Shown here: positions 43,536 through 53,455 of the stretch, piece after piece
Numbering within the stretch: the stretch's first letter is position 1
Layout: the number at the start of each line of letters is the position of its first letter
Assembly: GCF_004564135.1 (NCBI RefSeq)
Contig: NZ_CP038255.1
Coordinates: 776,501 to 840,500 of the forward strand
Origin: Terasakiella sp. SH-1
GTDB taxonomy: Bacteria > Pseudomonadota > Alphaproteobacteria > Rhodospirillales > Terasakiellaceae
DNA length: 64,000 nucleotides
Direction: 5' to 3'
Notes under the pieces: generated by a model
Told to the model about the DNA's origin: nothing
Seen by the model: the letters and a program-made list of their open reading frames with translations, nothing else
Database searches by the model: none
Program-made: the position numbers and the translations under genes

Positions 43536-43848
43536 TCAGTAATGGTCGTTAGGGTCCGGGTTCAATGCAGCATCCCATTCATTGATTGGCTTCTTGCGTC
43601 GTTTCGCACTGGCCTTCTCTATAGCATCCATCATAGGGCGTAAATGCTCCATCAACTTCGCGTCCTCCTCTGGGGTACGTTTCGGCGGTTCTGGTGCGTC
43701 AGCATGTTCTCGCCAGTTAGGGAAGCAAATATCCCAGACTTCCTCAGAGACCATCCCTTCACCTCGCCATGGGTGTTTAATGAAAGCAGCGGTTCCTTGT
43801 GACTTGTCTGCCTTGTCCCACCTATCTGCAATAAGTTTCAGGTCCGCT
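43536..43848 (-). pseudogene. Gene of element B truncated at the inversion breakpoint
   Basis: The annotated-length frame could begin at ATG 43754 (GAGGTG upstream), giving 72 residues (VSEEVWDICFPNWREHADAP, then acidic and Lys-rich). But the same frame is open and protein-like back to 43848 (DLKLIADRWDKADKSQGTAA, FIKHPWRGEG), so the gene likely lost its 5' end at the breakpoint. No partner is clear on the other side at 25081. Family unknown. Confidence 0.5.
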
Positions 43849-44247
43849 TGCGGAACTGATCAGACATAGGTCATGGCGGCATGACCCTTCTTTGATTTGT
43901 GTCATGCGCTGGTCCCGGTAGGTGGCGATCATACCAGCGGTAAGGCGGTCCAGTGTGGTGGTGGTAAGAGGCTGACGTAACAATCGGTTGATACGTGTGT
44001 TTTCCCGCGCAATGGTACTGCCGCGTTTTGTCGGCGTGACTTCTTTCTGGTAGCGTCGTAACAAATCTGCAAGCGTGATGGTTTTCAAAACTTCTTCGGG
44101 ACGGTTGCGCAAAAGTTCCAGTTTCGATTCTTCTGCCATCGCCCATCGGGTGGCATCCGCTTTCTTGGTAAATGAGCGTGTGATACTGTGACCGTGCTTG
44201 CGAATTTGCACCCGCCATTTCTTTCCAGATTTATGTACGCTTGCCAT
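43849..44247 (-). pseudogene. Tyrosine recombinase Int1, N-terminal half
   Basis: ATG 44247 has AGGAG 8 bases upstream. About 133 residues: SAM-like arm/core-binding region (KSGKKWRVQIRKHGHSITRS; TLADLLRRYQKEVTPTKRGS; TTTLDRLTAGMIATYRDQRM) ending RHDLCLISSA, after which the frame leaves the family (SGPETYCR and stop at 43822). The catalytic half is at 25082-25681. Adjacent to the ndk remnant, as expected for the integrase of an ndk-targeting element. Confidence 0.85.
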
Positions 44248-44263
44248 GCTTTTTGCTCCTGAC

Positions 44264-44281
44264 TGCACAGAAATTGCACAA
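44264..44281. promoter_or_regulatory. Putative Int1 arm-binding sites, second end
   Basis: TGCACAG at 44264 and TGCACAA at 44275, 11 bp apart, just upstream of the Int1 start. They match the reverse complement of the TTGTGCA triplet at 29713-29740. Confidence 0.45.
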
Positions 44282-44390
44282 ACATGGTCGTGAACAGTTA
44301 AAAACGGTGGGGCATATCGTTGCCCAACAATGGCAGAAAACCTGATGGTACGCTGTGCTTCACAATCAAAGAAGATGGAAAATCGTCAAG

Positions 44391-44483
44391 GTTCAAGAGA
44401 ACTCCGTACACGGTTCTGACGCTCCTGAAACTGCTGCTGAAGAAATCGCTTACTTCTTCTCTGCATGTGAGATCGTTGGCTAA
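44391..44483 (+). pseudogene. ndk: ndk 3' remnant
   Basis: Thirty codons and TAA encoding [20 protein letters not shown] and FFSACEIVG, almost identical to the ndk C-terminus (one residue changed, Arg to Ala). DNA similarity continues past the stop through the TGCGGTTTTTTAACTGTAGG segment to the shared hairpin at 44592. This looks like the original chromosomal 3' end left after an element inserted and supplied a replacement end. Confidence 0.88.
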
Positions 44484-44591
44484 TAAACTTGCGGTTTTTT
44501 AACTGTAGGTGCTTGTGTGGTTTCTGTTGTTGATATCATGTCGACAGTATGGACGGTGTTTTAAAAGCATCAATCACTGCACAAAAATTAC

Positions 44592-44628
44592 AAAAAGACC
44601 AGATGGGGGGTCCTATCTGGTCTTTTTG
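44592..44628. terminator. Second copy of the ndk downstream hairpin
   Basis: AAAAAGACCAGATGGG, short loop, then CTATCTGGTCTTTTT with one G-T/mismatch step. Homologous to 29683-29714. It also faces the end of the chemotaxis gene at 44641 and may terminate it. Confidence 0.75.
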
Positions 44629-44640
44629 TGTTTGAGCCTG

Positions 44641-46095
44641 TTACTTAATTTCCAGTGTAGACAAGAATTCCTTGATTGTTTTCTCAACAGATTGAGTTTC
44701 TGAATTCATTTGTTGATTGGCTGCCATGACTGAACTGGATTTGCTGACTGTTGCATCCGCAATTTCACTGAACTGCTGTACGTCGTTGTTTGCCTTTGCC
44801 GCCTGTTCTGCGGCACTACGGGTATTTTGGGCAATTTTTAGGGTGACTTCATTTTGCTCATTAACATCTGAAACAATCGAAGATGATATTTTTTTCACTT
44901 CCTCAATCGTTGTTGTAATTTGAGAAATTGCATTGGTTGCATTGGAAGTTTGCTTCTGTATGGATTCAATTTGTGTTGATATTTGAGAGGTGGCATTGGC
45001 CGTTTGGTTTGCCAAGTTTTTCACTTCAGAGGCAACGACTGCAAAGCCTTTCCCCGCATCGCCGGCACGTGCTGCCTCAATTGTCGCATTTAAAGCCAGC
45101 AAGTTTGTTTGATTTGCAATATCGGTGATTAAGTTGATCACAGAAGTAATCTCTTCGGCAGCAGCGGACAGGCCCAATACAGATTGATTACTGTTTCTGG
45201 CTTTTTCATCAGCAACTTCAATGATTTTAGATGAATGAGTAATCTGGTCATTGATTTGTTGAATAGATGAAGACAGGTTGCTTGTCGCTTTGGCAACTTC
45301 ATCCACATCAGAGTGAACATACTTAATTGAGGAATGGATTGTTTCGGACCTTTCTTCAATCTGTTGGGATATGGCATTCATAGATTGTGTGTGTTCATTC
45401 ATGTGTTCTGTCGCTTCATTCATAGAACTAATCGTTTTTTGAATGTCTTGTTCAAAACCAAAAATGAGTTTTTCACTTCGGGCAAACTTTTTCTCTTGCT
45501 CTGAGGCAGAACTTTGAACTTGTTCTGAAAGTTTTTCTGCTTTTTCTGTTGCTTCTTCAGCTGCTTTGAGGAGTGTATCGGCTTCAAGCAAGTTGGCTTG
45601 AAGGCTTCGGGTTACAAAAAATAATACGCCAGCTTCAATCAACAGGATCACAGCATGGAAAACAACCCTGAAAAAGTCTCCTCCTTGGGGGAAAACGGCT
45701 AAAGGATAAAGAAAGTTCAATGATAAATGGTGTACAGCCACAGCCGCTGTGAACAGCAAAATTGCCCGCCAGTCACACCATGCGGATAAGATCGCCAGTA
45801 GGGCGAAGAAATACATGTGAACATCAATTTGCCACGGGTGTTCACGGAAAACATAGACCAATAGCATGACACAAACGGCAAGGACTAAGGAGGACATGCT
45901 TAGACTGCTCAACCCAATCGGATTTTTGCGCCAGGTGAGTGTGTAAAGTGTGGCGCCCAGTGCAGCAAGAAGTGTTGGGAACACCCAGTCGTTTCCTGTA
46001 AAGAGGCATGCGACCCAAATCAAAGGAACATGAAACCATATAAATGCGACGAGACATTTTGCGATAAATGCCTGTAAATTATGTAAGCGTTCCAT
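44641..46095 (-). CDS. Methyl-accepting chemotaxis protein
   Basis: 484 residues. The first ~190 contain about six hydrophobic helices without a periplasmic sensor domain ([40 protein letters not shown]). A coiled linker and a signalling domain follow, with the hairpin tip region [20 protein letters not shown] and [15 protein letters not shown]. No HAMP domain is evident. The multi-helix N-terminus suggests sensing within the membrane or via electron-transport state. No che genes adjoin. Confidence 0.9.
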   Translation of the reverse strand: MERLHNLQAFIAKCLVAFIWFHVPLIWVACLFTGNDWVFPTLLAALGATLYTLTWRKNPIGLSSLSMSSLVLAVCVMLLVYVFREHPWQIDVHMYFFALLAILSAWCDWRAILLFTAAVAVHHLSLNFLYPLAVFPQGGDFFRVVFHAVILLIEAGVLFFVTRSLQANLLEADTLLKAAEEATEKAEKLSEQVQSSASEQEKKFARSEKLIFGFEQDIQKTISSMNEATEHMNEHTQSMNAISQQIEERSETIHSSIKYVHSDVDEVAKATSNLSSSIQQINDQITHSSKIIEVADEKARNSNQSVLGLSAAAEEITSVINLITDIANQTNLLALNATIEAARAGDAGKGFAVVASEVKNLANQTANATSQISTQIESIQKQTSNATNAISQITTTIEEVKKISSSIVSDVNEQNEVTLKIAQNTRSAAEQAAKANNDVQQFSEIADATVSKSSSVMAANQQMNSETQSVEKTIKEFLSTLEIK

Positions 46096-46116
46096 TTACG
46101 AATTCCTTTTGCTTGA

Positions 46117-46446
46117 TTACTTCTGCTGAATCGGGAAACAAAACCCAGTAACAACAGGATTAAAAACGAGCCATGCGCCGGCTTCATACAGCTTCTGCTT
46201 TTGATGAGGTATGTCTGTCGTTACAATTCCAATATTGGCAGCGGCCCCAAATCTGACAATCTGTGTTGCAGAACGTTCCACAACTTTTAAAAAGCCCTGT
46301 TTCCCTTCCCACGGTGATGTGAGAATTGCATATTGTGCGCCTTTCCCCTCAGGTATCGAAGTGGCTGTCATCCAGATAATAGATAATGATCCCAGCATAA
46401 AAAAAAGGATCGCAGGGAAGACGTCTTTCATGAAAATTAAGTCCAT
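46117..46446 (-). CDS. Hypothetical membrane-anchored protein
   Basis: 109 residues with one N-terminal helix (KDVFPAILFFMLGSLSIIWM). An alternative start is ATG 46431. The rest (GKGAQYAILTSPWEGKQGFL; VERSATQIVRFGAAANIGIV) predicts a small extracytoplasmic domain. Located 21 bases upstream of the chemotaxis gene on the same strand, so possibly co-transcribed. Family not recognised. Confidence 0.5.
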   Translation of the reverse strand: MDLIFMKDVFPAILFFMLGSLSIIWMTATSIPEGKGAQYAILTSPWEGKQGFLKVVERSATQIVRFGAAANIGIVTTDIPHQKQKLYEAGAWLVFNPVVTGFCFPIQQK

Positions 46447-46669
46447 ACCTAAGAGAGAACTTTAAGTAGAACGGGTAACATACAACAGTTTTGTATAAAA
46501 TATTTATATTTTTTTAGATTAAAAAAACAAAAATGTAGATCATAAGACTTTTCCGGGGTGGAAATACTTTCAGGTTCTGACCTTAGCTTTACAATTTTTC
46601 ACAAGATCATTTTCCCATCACGCGCTACACTCTGTTCAAACAGAACATAAAGACAGGGAGTATCTTCAT

Positions 46670-48301
46670 ATGAGTGATGTCTATCAGGCGATGCGCGACG
46701 GGTTTGATCTGGAAATTCCGGCCAATTACAATTTTGCTTTTGATCTGGTGGAAAAACGCGCCAAGGAAACGCCTGAAAAGGTAGCTTATATTGCGGTCAG
46801 CCGGGATTGTGAAACGGTGGTGGAACATACTTACGCTCACCTCAATGCCCAGGCCAACCGTTTTGCCAATGGGTTGAAAAAGCTTGGCTGTAAGAAAGGG
46901 GATTTTGCCTGTGTCGTCATTGCGCGTCTTCCGGCCTGGTATGAAGTGCTTGTGGGATCTATGAAAGTTGGGGTGGTTTCCATGCCGGGAACGAACCTGC
47001 TGACAGCCCATGATCTGGAATATCGCATCAATCGCGCTGGGGCCAAGCTGGCGATTGTGACGGCGGAACATGCCTCCAAGATTGAAGAGATCAAAGAAAA
47101 ATGCCCGACGTTGGAGCATCTGATCATCATTGGGGAAGATCGTGACGGCTGGGTGAATTTTGAAACCCTGTGTGAAGAAAACTCCGATCAGTTGGAGCGT
47201 GCAGAGTGTGAGCCCACTGGTGCAGATGATCTCATGTTGATCTATTTCACATCTGGCACCACATCCTTGCCCAAAATGGTCCCACGTAATTATTCCTATG
47301 GCCTCGCCCATAAAATTACCGGGCAATATTGGATGGATTTGGCCGATGGGGATATCCACTGGACCTTGACTGATACGGGCTGGGCGAAAGCGGCCTGGGG
47401 CATGTTGTTCCCGCCTATGCTGCAAGGTGCGACCATCTTGCTTTATGATGGCGACCCGAAATTTGATGCGGATGTGCATTTAAAGCTGATTGAACGCTTC
47501 GGCGTGAATTGTTTCTGTGCCCCACCGACTGTCTATCGTGTGTTCGCGCAAATGGACCTGTCGCCTTATAATCTGGGGAGCCTCAACCATTGTATTGGCG
47601 CCGGCGAGCCGCTGAACCCGGAAGTTATGCGTACCTGGAAGGATGCCACAGGCTGTGATGTCTATGACGGTTATGGTCAGACGGAAACGGTTAATATTGT
47701 AGCGAACTACAAGGGGATGGAAGTGCGCCCCGGTTCCATGGGTAAGCCTGTACCGGGCCTGACGGTAGATGTGATTGATGAAGACGGTACAATCGTTGAA
47801 GATGACACGGTTGGTCATATTGCGGTGAAACTGACAGAGCCGCATCCCCTTGGTCTGTTTGATGGTTATTTCAAAGATGAACAAGCCAATGCCAAATGTT
47901 TTAAAAACGGCTGGTATTATACAGGTGATACGGCCACGCGTGATGGTGATGGCTATATCTGGTTTGTTGGGCGCTCTGACGACATTATTGGGTCTGCTGG
48001 TTATCGCATCAGCCCGTTTGAGGTGGAAAGTGCCTTGATCGAACATCCGGCCGTGGTCGAATCCGCTGTGGTGGGGAAACCGGACCCGGTGCGTGGCGAG
48101 ATTGTGAAAGCTTATGTCACGCTAAGTGCGGGCTATGAAGCTTCTGACGAGCTGGAAAGGGAAATTCAGGATTTTGTGAAGAATCTGACAGCCCCTTATA
48201 AGTATCCGCGTGAAATTGAATTTCGCGAGGCATTGCCCAAAACGATTTCAGGAAAAATTCGTCGTGTTGAATTACGTGATGAGGCGAAAGTAGAGTCTTA
48301 A
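46670..48301 (+). CDS. AMP-dependent acyl-CoA synthetase (medium-chain/benzoate-like)
   Basis: 543 residues with GGGAG 9 bases before the ATG. ANL-family motifs: P-loop YFTSGTTSLPKM (Ser where Gly is usual), YDGYGQTET, and YYTGDTATRDGDGYIWFVGR, plus the catalytic Lys in PKTISGKIRR. It activates a carboxylic acid to acyl-AMP and then acyl-CoA. Similar to the ACSM group, so medium-chain or aromatic acids are likely substrates. Monocistronic. Confidence 0.87.
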   Translation: MSDVYQAMRDGFDLEIPANYNFAFDLVEKRAKETPEKVAYIAVSRDCETVVEHTYAHLNAQANRFANGLKKLGCKKGDFACVVIARLPAWYEVLVGSMKVGVVSMPGTNLLTAHDLEYRINRAGAKLAIVTAEHASKIEEIKEKCPTLEHLIIIGEDRDGWVNFETLCEENSDQLERAECEPTGADDLMLIYFTSGTTSLPKMVPRNYSYGLAHKITGQYWMDLADGDIHWTLTDTGWAKAAWGMLFPPMLQGATILLYDGDPKFDADVHLKLIERFGVNCFCAPPTVYRVFAQMDLSPYNLGSLNHCIGAGEPLNPEVMRTWKDATGCDVYDGYGQTETVNIVANYKGMEVRPGSMGKPVPGLTVDVIDEDGTIVEDDTVGHIAVKLTEPHPLGLFDGYFKDEQANAKCFKNGWYYTGDTATRDGDGYIWFVGRSDDIIGSAGYRISPFEVESALIEHPAVVESAVVGKPDPVRGEIVKAYVTLSAGYEASDELEREIQDFVKNLTAPYKYPREIEFREALPKTISGKIRRVELRDEAKVES

Positions 48302-48489
48302 GCTTTGATTACAAAGAGTTTTTTATGAAGGAAGGGTGCTTGAGAAAAGGGCCCTTTTTTTCTGCCTAAAATTCGCCAAGAGTCTCCTTGTAATGAAACT
48401 TTAAAAAAAATATAACACGTTTGTCATATTGCTATAGGCAATCAGACCTCGCCCTCTTTGTAATGGGAAGTACATCAAGAGTATTTGGC

Positions 48490-50049
48490 ATGGATCTCAA
48501 TAATCTTCAGAAAATCGAAAACGCTCAGTATCTCAACAGACGTGAGCTTGTTCGTATCGGCACAGCAGCATTGTTTCTGGTGGGCATTATTATTTTCGTC
48601 GGCGCAAAAATGCCGGGAAGTTTCTTGCTGATTTCAGCAGCTGTTATCGGTGGATATATGGCGCTGAATATCGGTGCAAACGATGTGGCCAATAACGTTG
48701 GCCCGGCGGTGGGGTCCAAGACCATCACCTTGACAGGTGCGATTATCATCGCTGCGATTTTTGAATCGGCTGGTGCCATCATTGCCGGGGGTGATGTGGT
48801 CGGCACCATTCGAAAAGGCATTATTGATCCATCAGCCATTACGGACCCGCAGGTTTTCGTCTGGTTGATGATGGCGGCCCTTTTGGCCGGTGCAGTTTGG
48901 CTAAACCTGGCAACCGCCTTGGGCATGCCGGTTTCCACCACACACTCCATCGTTGGAGGCGTGCTAGGGGCTGGTATTGCAGCGGCTGGCTGGGATATTG
49001 CCAACTGGACCAAGGTTGGTCAGATTGCGGCCAGCTGGGTGATCTCTCCTGTCTTTGGCGGGATGATTGCGGCGACCTTCCTTTATATTATCAAGCGAAC
49101 CATTACCTATCAGTCCAATATGATTGAGGCGGCCAAGAAAATGGTGCCGCTGTTGATCGGGGCGATGGCTTGGGCTTTCACGACCTATCTGATTATGAAG
49201 GGCTTGAAGAAGCTCTTTAAACTGGATTTCCTGACAGCTGTCGGTGGGGGCTTTGTCGTGGCTGTTATTATTGTCATGATTGTCCGCCCAATGATTGCCA
49301 AGGCAGCAGAAGGGTTGGAACCGACAAAGGCATCTGTAAACAAATTGTTTGTCATTCCGCTGATTTGTGCCGCAGCTCTGTTAAGCTTTGCTCATGGGGC
49401 AAATGATGTGGCAAACGCGGTTGGCCCGTTGGCGGCGATCTATGACGTGATCTCTCATGGGGCGATGGCAGCGAAAGCAGCTATTCCATTGTGGGTGATG
49501 ATCATTGGTGCTTTGGGGATTTCTGTTGGCTTGGCTTTGTTCGGCCCGAAACTGATCCGCACTGTTGGTTCTGAAATTACCGAGTTGGATCAGGCACGTG
49601 CTTTCTGTATTGCGATGGCTGCGGCCATTACGGTGATTATTGCCTCTCAATTGGGCTTGCCTGTAAGTTCGACCCACATTGCCATTGGGGCGATCTTTGG
49701 GATTGGCTTCCTGCGAGAAGCGATCAAATCCAACTATGGTAAAAAGGTTGCAGAAATTCGTTCTCATCATGAAGGTCAGGATGAAGAGGAAGTCAATGCG
49801 TTCCTTGATAAGTTTGAAATGGCAAGCTTTGAAGAAAAAGGCCATATGCTCCGAGACCTGAAAAAGCATAAACAAGCGCCGACAGTGACCAAGAAAGAAC
49901 GCAAAAGACTGAGCAAAGAATACAAGAAAGAGCTGGTTAAACGCTCTGCTGTGCTCAAAATTGCAGCTGCTTGGGTGATTACGGTGCCGCTTTCCGGTCT
50001 TTTGGCTGGTATGATTTATTTCACACTGCGTGGCATGATGATGCCATAA
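48490..50049 (+). CDS. PiT-family inorganic phosphate transporter
   Basis: About 519 residues. ATG 48490 is chosen (AAGAG upstream, begins MDLNNLQKIENAQ); frames at 48421 and 48463 are open but unlikely. Two copies of the PHO4 signature, GANDVANNVGPAVGSKT and GANDVANAVGPLAAI, in about ten to twelve membrane helices, with a cytoplasmic charged loop (FEEKGHMLRDLKKHKQAPTV). Low-affinity phosphate uptake by proton or cation symport. Upstream is A/T-rich; a single TTGTCAT is not enough to call a Pho box. Confidence 0.88.
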   Translation: MDLNNLQKIENAQYLNRRELVRIGTAALFLVGIIIFVGAKMPGSFLLISAAVIGGYMALNIGANDVANNVGPAVGSKTITLTGAIIIAAIFESAGAIIAGGDVVGTIRKGIIDPSAITDPQVFVWLMMAALLAGAVWLNLATALGMPVSTTHSIVGGVLGAGIAAAGWDIANWTKVGQIAASWVISPVFGGMIAATFLYIIKRTITYQSNMIEAAKKMVPLLIGAMAWAFTTYLIMKGLKKLFKLDFLTAVGGGFVVAVIIVMIVRPMIAKAAEGLEPTKASVNKLFVIPLICAAALLSFAHGANDVANAVGPLAAIYDVISHGAMAAKAAIPLWVMIIGALGISVGLALFGPKLIRTVGSEITELDQARAFCIAMAAAITVIIASQLGLPVSSTHIAIGAIFGIGFLREAIKSNYGKKVAEIRSHHEGQDEEEVNAFLDKFEMASFEEKGHMLRDLKKHKQAPTVTKKERKRLSKEYKKELVKRSAVLKIAAAWVITVPLSGLLAGMIYFTLRGMMMP

Positions 50050-50066
50050 GAAAATTGTGAACCTAT

Positions 50067-50105
50067 AAAAAAGGCCACCCGTTTTTACAAGCGGGTGGCC
50101 TTTTT
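50067..50105. terminator. Bidirectional terminator between PiT and purN
   Basis: GGCCACCCG (50073-50081) pairs with CGGGTGGCC (50092-50100), flanked by A6 and T5. Serves both convergent genes. Confidence 0.9.
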
Positions 50106-50122
50106 ATTTGTTCAATCTGTTT

Positions 50123-50773
50123 TTAACCAACAGGGTTAATCACACTTTCCGGCAAGCAAGCCACACCGTTATAAAGAACTTTTTCACCTGAAACGCGGAC
50201 TTTGCGCTGTGCAATCAGTTTCAGGGCAAGCGGGTAGATTTGGTGTTCTTGTTCCAAGACGCGTGCAGCCAGTTCATCTGGTGTATCACTGGGCAGAACC
50301 GGGACCGCAGCCTGTACGATGATCGGTCCTTCATCCATGGCTGGGCGCACATAGTGAACAGTTGCGCCATGGAATTTTACACCTGCCTCAATTGCACGTT
50401 CGTGTGTGTGCAGCCCTTTAAAGGAGGGCAGGAGGGCCGGGTGGATATTGATCAGGCGGTCACGCCATTTCTGGACAAACCCGTCTGTGAGCAAGCGCAT
50501 GAAACCTGCCAGACAGACCAGCTGTATGTTCTCGCTGTCCAAAACCTGGTGAATGGCATCTTCAAAGGCTTCGCGGCCATCATATTTCTTATGATCAATC
50601 ACCATGGTTTTGATACCCGCCTGTTGGGCGCGTTCCAAGCCATAAACGCCATCGACGTTAGAAATCACACGAACGATTTCAGCCGGGGCATCGTCTTGGG
50701 CACAGAGATCAATCAGGGCTTGCAGGTTACTGCCGCCCCCGGAAATCAGGACAGCGACTTTTAGCTTTGCCAT
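50123..50773 (-). CDS. purN: Phosphoribosylglycinamide formyltransferase
   Basis: 216 residues. N-terminal [18 protein letters not shown], catalytic region with [14 protein letters not shown] and FHGATVHYV, and Asp in [10 protein letters not shown]. Transfers formyl from 10-formyl-THF to GAR, step 3 of purine synthesis. Overlaps purM by 13 bases; standard purMN operon. Confidence 0.96.
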   Translation of the reverse strand: MAKLKVAVLISGGGSNLQALIDLCAQDDAPAEIVRVISNVDGVYGLERAQQAGIKTMVIDHKKYDGREAFEDAIHQVLDSENIQLVCLAGFMRLLTDGFVQKWRDRLINIHPALLPSFKGLHTHERAIEAGVKFHGATVHYVRPAMDEGPIIVQAAVPVLPSDTPDELAARVLEQEHQIYPLALKLIAQRKVRVSGEKVLYNGVACLPESVINPVG

Positions 50774-51828
50774 GTCTCAATCCCTGCGATTTCAACTTGT
50801 TCGCCACTGTCGCGTTTCACAACGGTACCGATGTTGGTGACTGTCTCACCACCGTCTTCCAGAATTTTTGTCAGCGCATCAACCTGATCGGCCTCAACAA
50901 TGACGCACATACCGATACCGCAGTTAAAGGTGCGTGCCAGTTCATGATTGGCAATCCCACCTGCTTCGGCCAACCAGGAGAAAACAGCCGGCAGCTTCCA
51001 TGTGGAGGCATCAATATCCACACCCAAGCCATCAGGCAGAACACGTGGAATATTTTCAACCAGACCACCGCCTGTGATGTGAGCCAGCGCATTAACACCG
51101 CCTGCTTTAATCGCAGCCAGTGTGCTTTTGACATAGATTTTTGTCGGGTCAAGCAGGGCTTCTGCCAATGTGCGGGAGCTATCAAACGGGGCAGGGGCCG
51201 CGTAATCCAGACCCGCAGCCTCAACAACGCGACGCACCAGCGAGAAGCCATTGGAATGCAGACCGTTTGAAGCAAGGCCCAGAACAATATCGCCTTCTTT
51301 TACATTGGCGCCTGTCAGTTCTTCACCACGTTCAACCGCACCAACGCAGAAACCGGCAAGGTCATAATCGCCTTCTGAATACATACCCGGCATTTCAGCC
51401 GTTTCGCCCCCGATAAGCGCGCTACCGGCTTGATTACAGCCTTCTGCGATGCCTTTGATGATATCGCGACCGGCTTGAACATCCAGTTTGCCTGTAGCGT
51501 AATAATCAAGGAATAGAAGCGGTTCCGCCCCTTGGACAACAAGATCATTGACGCACATGGCAACAAGGTCGATCCCAACGGTATCATGCTTGTCAGCCAG
51601 AATGGCGACTTTTAATTTTGTACCGACACCATCGGTGCCAGATACGAGGATCGGGTCCTGATAACCTGCGGCGCGCAGATCGAAAAACGCGCCAAAACCG
51701 CCAAGCCCGTCCATAACACCGGGGCGTTTTGTGGATTTTGCAAGGGGTTTGATCTCATCGACCAAATCGTTACCAGCGTCAATATCAACGCCTGCATCTT
51801 TATAGGTGAGACCTTTTTGATCTGCCAT
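50761..51828 (-). CDS. purM: Phosphoribosylformylglycinamidine cyclo-ligase
   Basis: 355 residues, usual length. [38 protein letters not shown] and [15 protein letters not shown] are AIR synthetase signatures. Makes AIR from FGAM with ATP, step 5 of the purine pathway. First gene of purMN. Confidence 0.97.
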   Translation of the reverse strand: MADQKGLTYKDAGVDIDAGNDLVDEIKPLAKSTKRPGVMDGLGGFGAFFDLRAAGYQDPILVSGTDGVGTKLKVAILADKHDTVGIDLVAMCVNDLVVQGAEPLLFLDYYATGKLDVQAGRDIIKGIAEGCNQAGSALIGGETAEMPGMYSEGDYDLAGFCVGAVERGEELTGANVKEGDIVLGLASNGLHSNGFSLVRRVVEAAGLDYAAPAPFDSSRTLAEALLDPTKIYVKSTLAAIKAGGVNALAHITGGGLVENIPRVLPDGLGVDIDASTWKLPAVFSWLAEAGGIANHELARTFNCGIGMCVIVEADQVDALTKILEDGGETVTNIGTVVKRDSGEQVEIAGIETWQS

Positions 51829-51950
51829 GACCCAACCTTATCTAAATATGATATGAAAACGGCGTCCAACATACACCATATTGAACGCCGATGAACATAC
51901 TTAATTGGGCACAGTTTGCAATGAAGAAAACGTGAAAGGACGTTTTTCTT

Positions 51951-52133
51951 TTAGGCAGCCTGTTCGCCGTGTTTCAGGCTTTCCAGAGCCGTACCGATAT
52001 TTTGCCAAACAGATGCTGTTTCCTGGTCCTGACAACGGTTCAGGTGATAGCGATATTTTTCAATAGCCTGTGAATGGCCATGTTCCTCAATGAGGTGTTG
52101 TGCAATTTCTTTGGGACTTACGCTCATTTTCAT
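51951..52133 (-). CDS. Small hypothetical protein
   Basis: 60 residues from ATG 52133, which has AAGGAA upstream; the frame runs to 52178. SPKEIAQHLIEEHGHSQAIE and KYRYHLNRCQDQETASVWQN form two helices, perhaps a single TPR-like hairpin. Lies upstream of purM on the same strand with 122 bases between. Unknown function. Confidence 0.6.
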   Translation of the reverse strand: MKMSVSPKEIAQHLIEEHGHSQAIEKYRYHLNRCQDQETASVWQNIGTALESLKHGEQAA

Positions 52134-52339
52134 GGATGTGATTCCTTGTCTATGTGTTAGCGCAGCAGTTAGCGGCATTGTCTTTGTTGCAATGCAATAT
52201 TTGCATTGTGCGCCGCAATAGTCAAGTTTGCTGATGTAAAAATTATGTTACAAAGTCGCAAAATGGGGCCATTTTCTTGCATCTGTTTGAAAAAACGGGC
52301 AAAACTGTTGCACGCAGAATTTAATGATGAGACCCTTAA

Positions 52340-53449
52340 ATGACCCTACATATGCGCGTTGTTGCTTTGCTGACTTTGGTCGGGAGCTTTTTTTTCACTG
52401 TTGATTCACCTGTCTACGGCGCAGATGTTTTTGAAGTTAAAGGGATTTATGTGGATGTCACGGCCAAAAGCGTGACTGAGGCCCGCAAAAAAGCTATGCG
52501 TGAAGGTGAGGGGCGTGCCTTTGCTATTTTGCTGAAACGTTTAACCATGAAAGATGACCGTGGGTTATTGCCATGGATTGAGCCGCGTCATCGCGCACAA
52601 TATATCCGTGATTTTTCAGTTACAGGGGAAAAGTCTTCATCCGTTCGTTATCTGGCAACTTATAGCTATCACTTTAAGCCGGATGCAATTCGCAACTTGT
52701 TGAAAGCGCGGGGCATCGCTTTTGCGGAAACCATCAGCAAGCCTGTGTTGGTTTTGCCGCTTTTTGAAAATGGTCAGCAGGCAACTTTATGGAATGATCC
52801 GAACCCCTGGCGCGAAGCCTGGAGTGGTTTGGGTGTGCAGCATGGTTTGGTCCCGATTGCACTGCCGCTGGGGGACTTGGCAGATATTTCAGGTGTGTCT
52901 ATTCAGCAGGCAGCCGGTGCTGATGAAGCCGCAATGATGGATATGGCTAATCGTTACGGGGTGAACAGTGCGGTTGTTGCCCATATGGTGGTGACAGGGC
53001 GTGATCAGGCTGGCCAGCCTAATAATGTGGATTTGGTGATTAACCGGGTTGGTTCCAAATACGCTGGGCGGATGACTTTGCTGGGGGTTGCCGCACAGGA
53101 GGGGGAAACATCTCAAGCTTTCTTAAAACGTGCGGCTATGGAAGTTGCTGATGTGATTGAGGAAAGCTGGAAGCGCGATAATCTGTTGCAATTTGGGATG
53201 GTCGATGTACTCCCGGTGAATTTAAATATTCGCAATCTCAAGGAATGGTTGAGTGTACAGGAACGGTTAAAAAAGGTTCCTGTGGTGCGCCGGGTTGAGT
53301 TGGCTTTACTTTCACGTGATGCGGTCCAGTTGAACCTGCATTTTATTGGCAAGCTGGACCAGCTTATCAGTTCCCTGCGTCAGGTTGATCTTGATCTGGC
53401 TGTGACAGGGGAAAGCTGGTCATTGGTGAATTTATCTGGGCGGGGATAA
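52340..53449 (+). CDS. DUF2066 domain protein
   Basis: 369 residues with a signal peptide (VVALLTLVGSFFFTVDSPVY, cut near GADVF). ATG 52352 is an alternative start. Pattern FEVKGIYVDVTAKSVTEARK and GRAFAILLKRLTM matches DUF2066 at the N-terminus; the C-terminal third (LKEWLSVQERLKKVPVVRRV) is the usual repeat-like part. Exported or membrane-associated, function unknown. Heads the operon DUF2066, CDP-alcohol transferase, perM-like, hdaA common in alphaproteobacteria. Confidence 0.8.
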   Translation: MTLHMRVVALLTLVGSFFFTVDSPVYGADVFEVKGIYVDVTAKSVTEARKKAMREGEGRAFAILLKRLTMKDDRGLLPWIEPRHRAQYIRDFSVTGEKSSSVRYLATYSYHFKPDAIRNLLKARGIAFAETISKPVLVLPLFENGQQATLWNDPNPWREAWSGLGVQHGLVPIALPLGDLADISGVSIQQAAGADEAAMMDMANRYGVNSAVVAHMVVTGRDQAGQPNNVDLVINRVGSKYAGRMTLLGVAAQEGETSQAFLKRAAMEVADVIEESWKRDNLLQFGMVDVLPVNLNIRNLKEWLSVQERLKKVPVVRRVELALLSRDAVQLNLHFIGKLDQLISSLRQVDLDLAVTGESWSLVNLSGRG

Positions 53450-53455
53450 GGCTAC

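Larger units (their letters stand above)
25082..43848. other. Inferred 18.8-kb inverted segment
   Basis: Inverting this segment rejoins the split integrase, converts the tRNA-Ser repeat pair and the ndk 3'-end pair from inverted to direct, and places element B and element A intact between their own attachment repeats. Short CGCA homology occurs at both joints. The breakpoints are good to a few bases. An assembly error could mimic this. Confidence 0.75.
42038..43848. mobile_element. Element B, right part
   Basis: Contains the attachment core, paired arm sites, the intact integrase and a truncated gene. Together with 22303-25081 it forms the inferred tRNA-Ser island. The 43848 edge is the inversion breakpoint. 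Confidence 0.65.
43849..44390. mobile_element. Element A, remaining part
   Basis: Holds the Int1 N-terminal half and the TGCACA repeats, ending at the ndk remnant. It belongs with 25082-29835 after undoing the inversion. The 120 bases before 44390 carry nothing recognisable. Confidence 0.6.

Noticed and set aside
48421-48440. Possible Pho box before the phosphate transporter
   Set aside because: Only one TTGTCAT half-site; the second half does not match.
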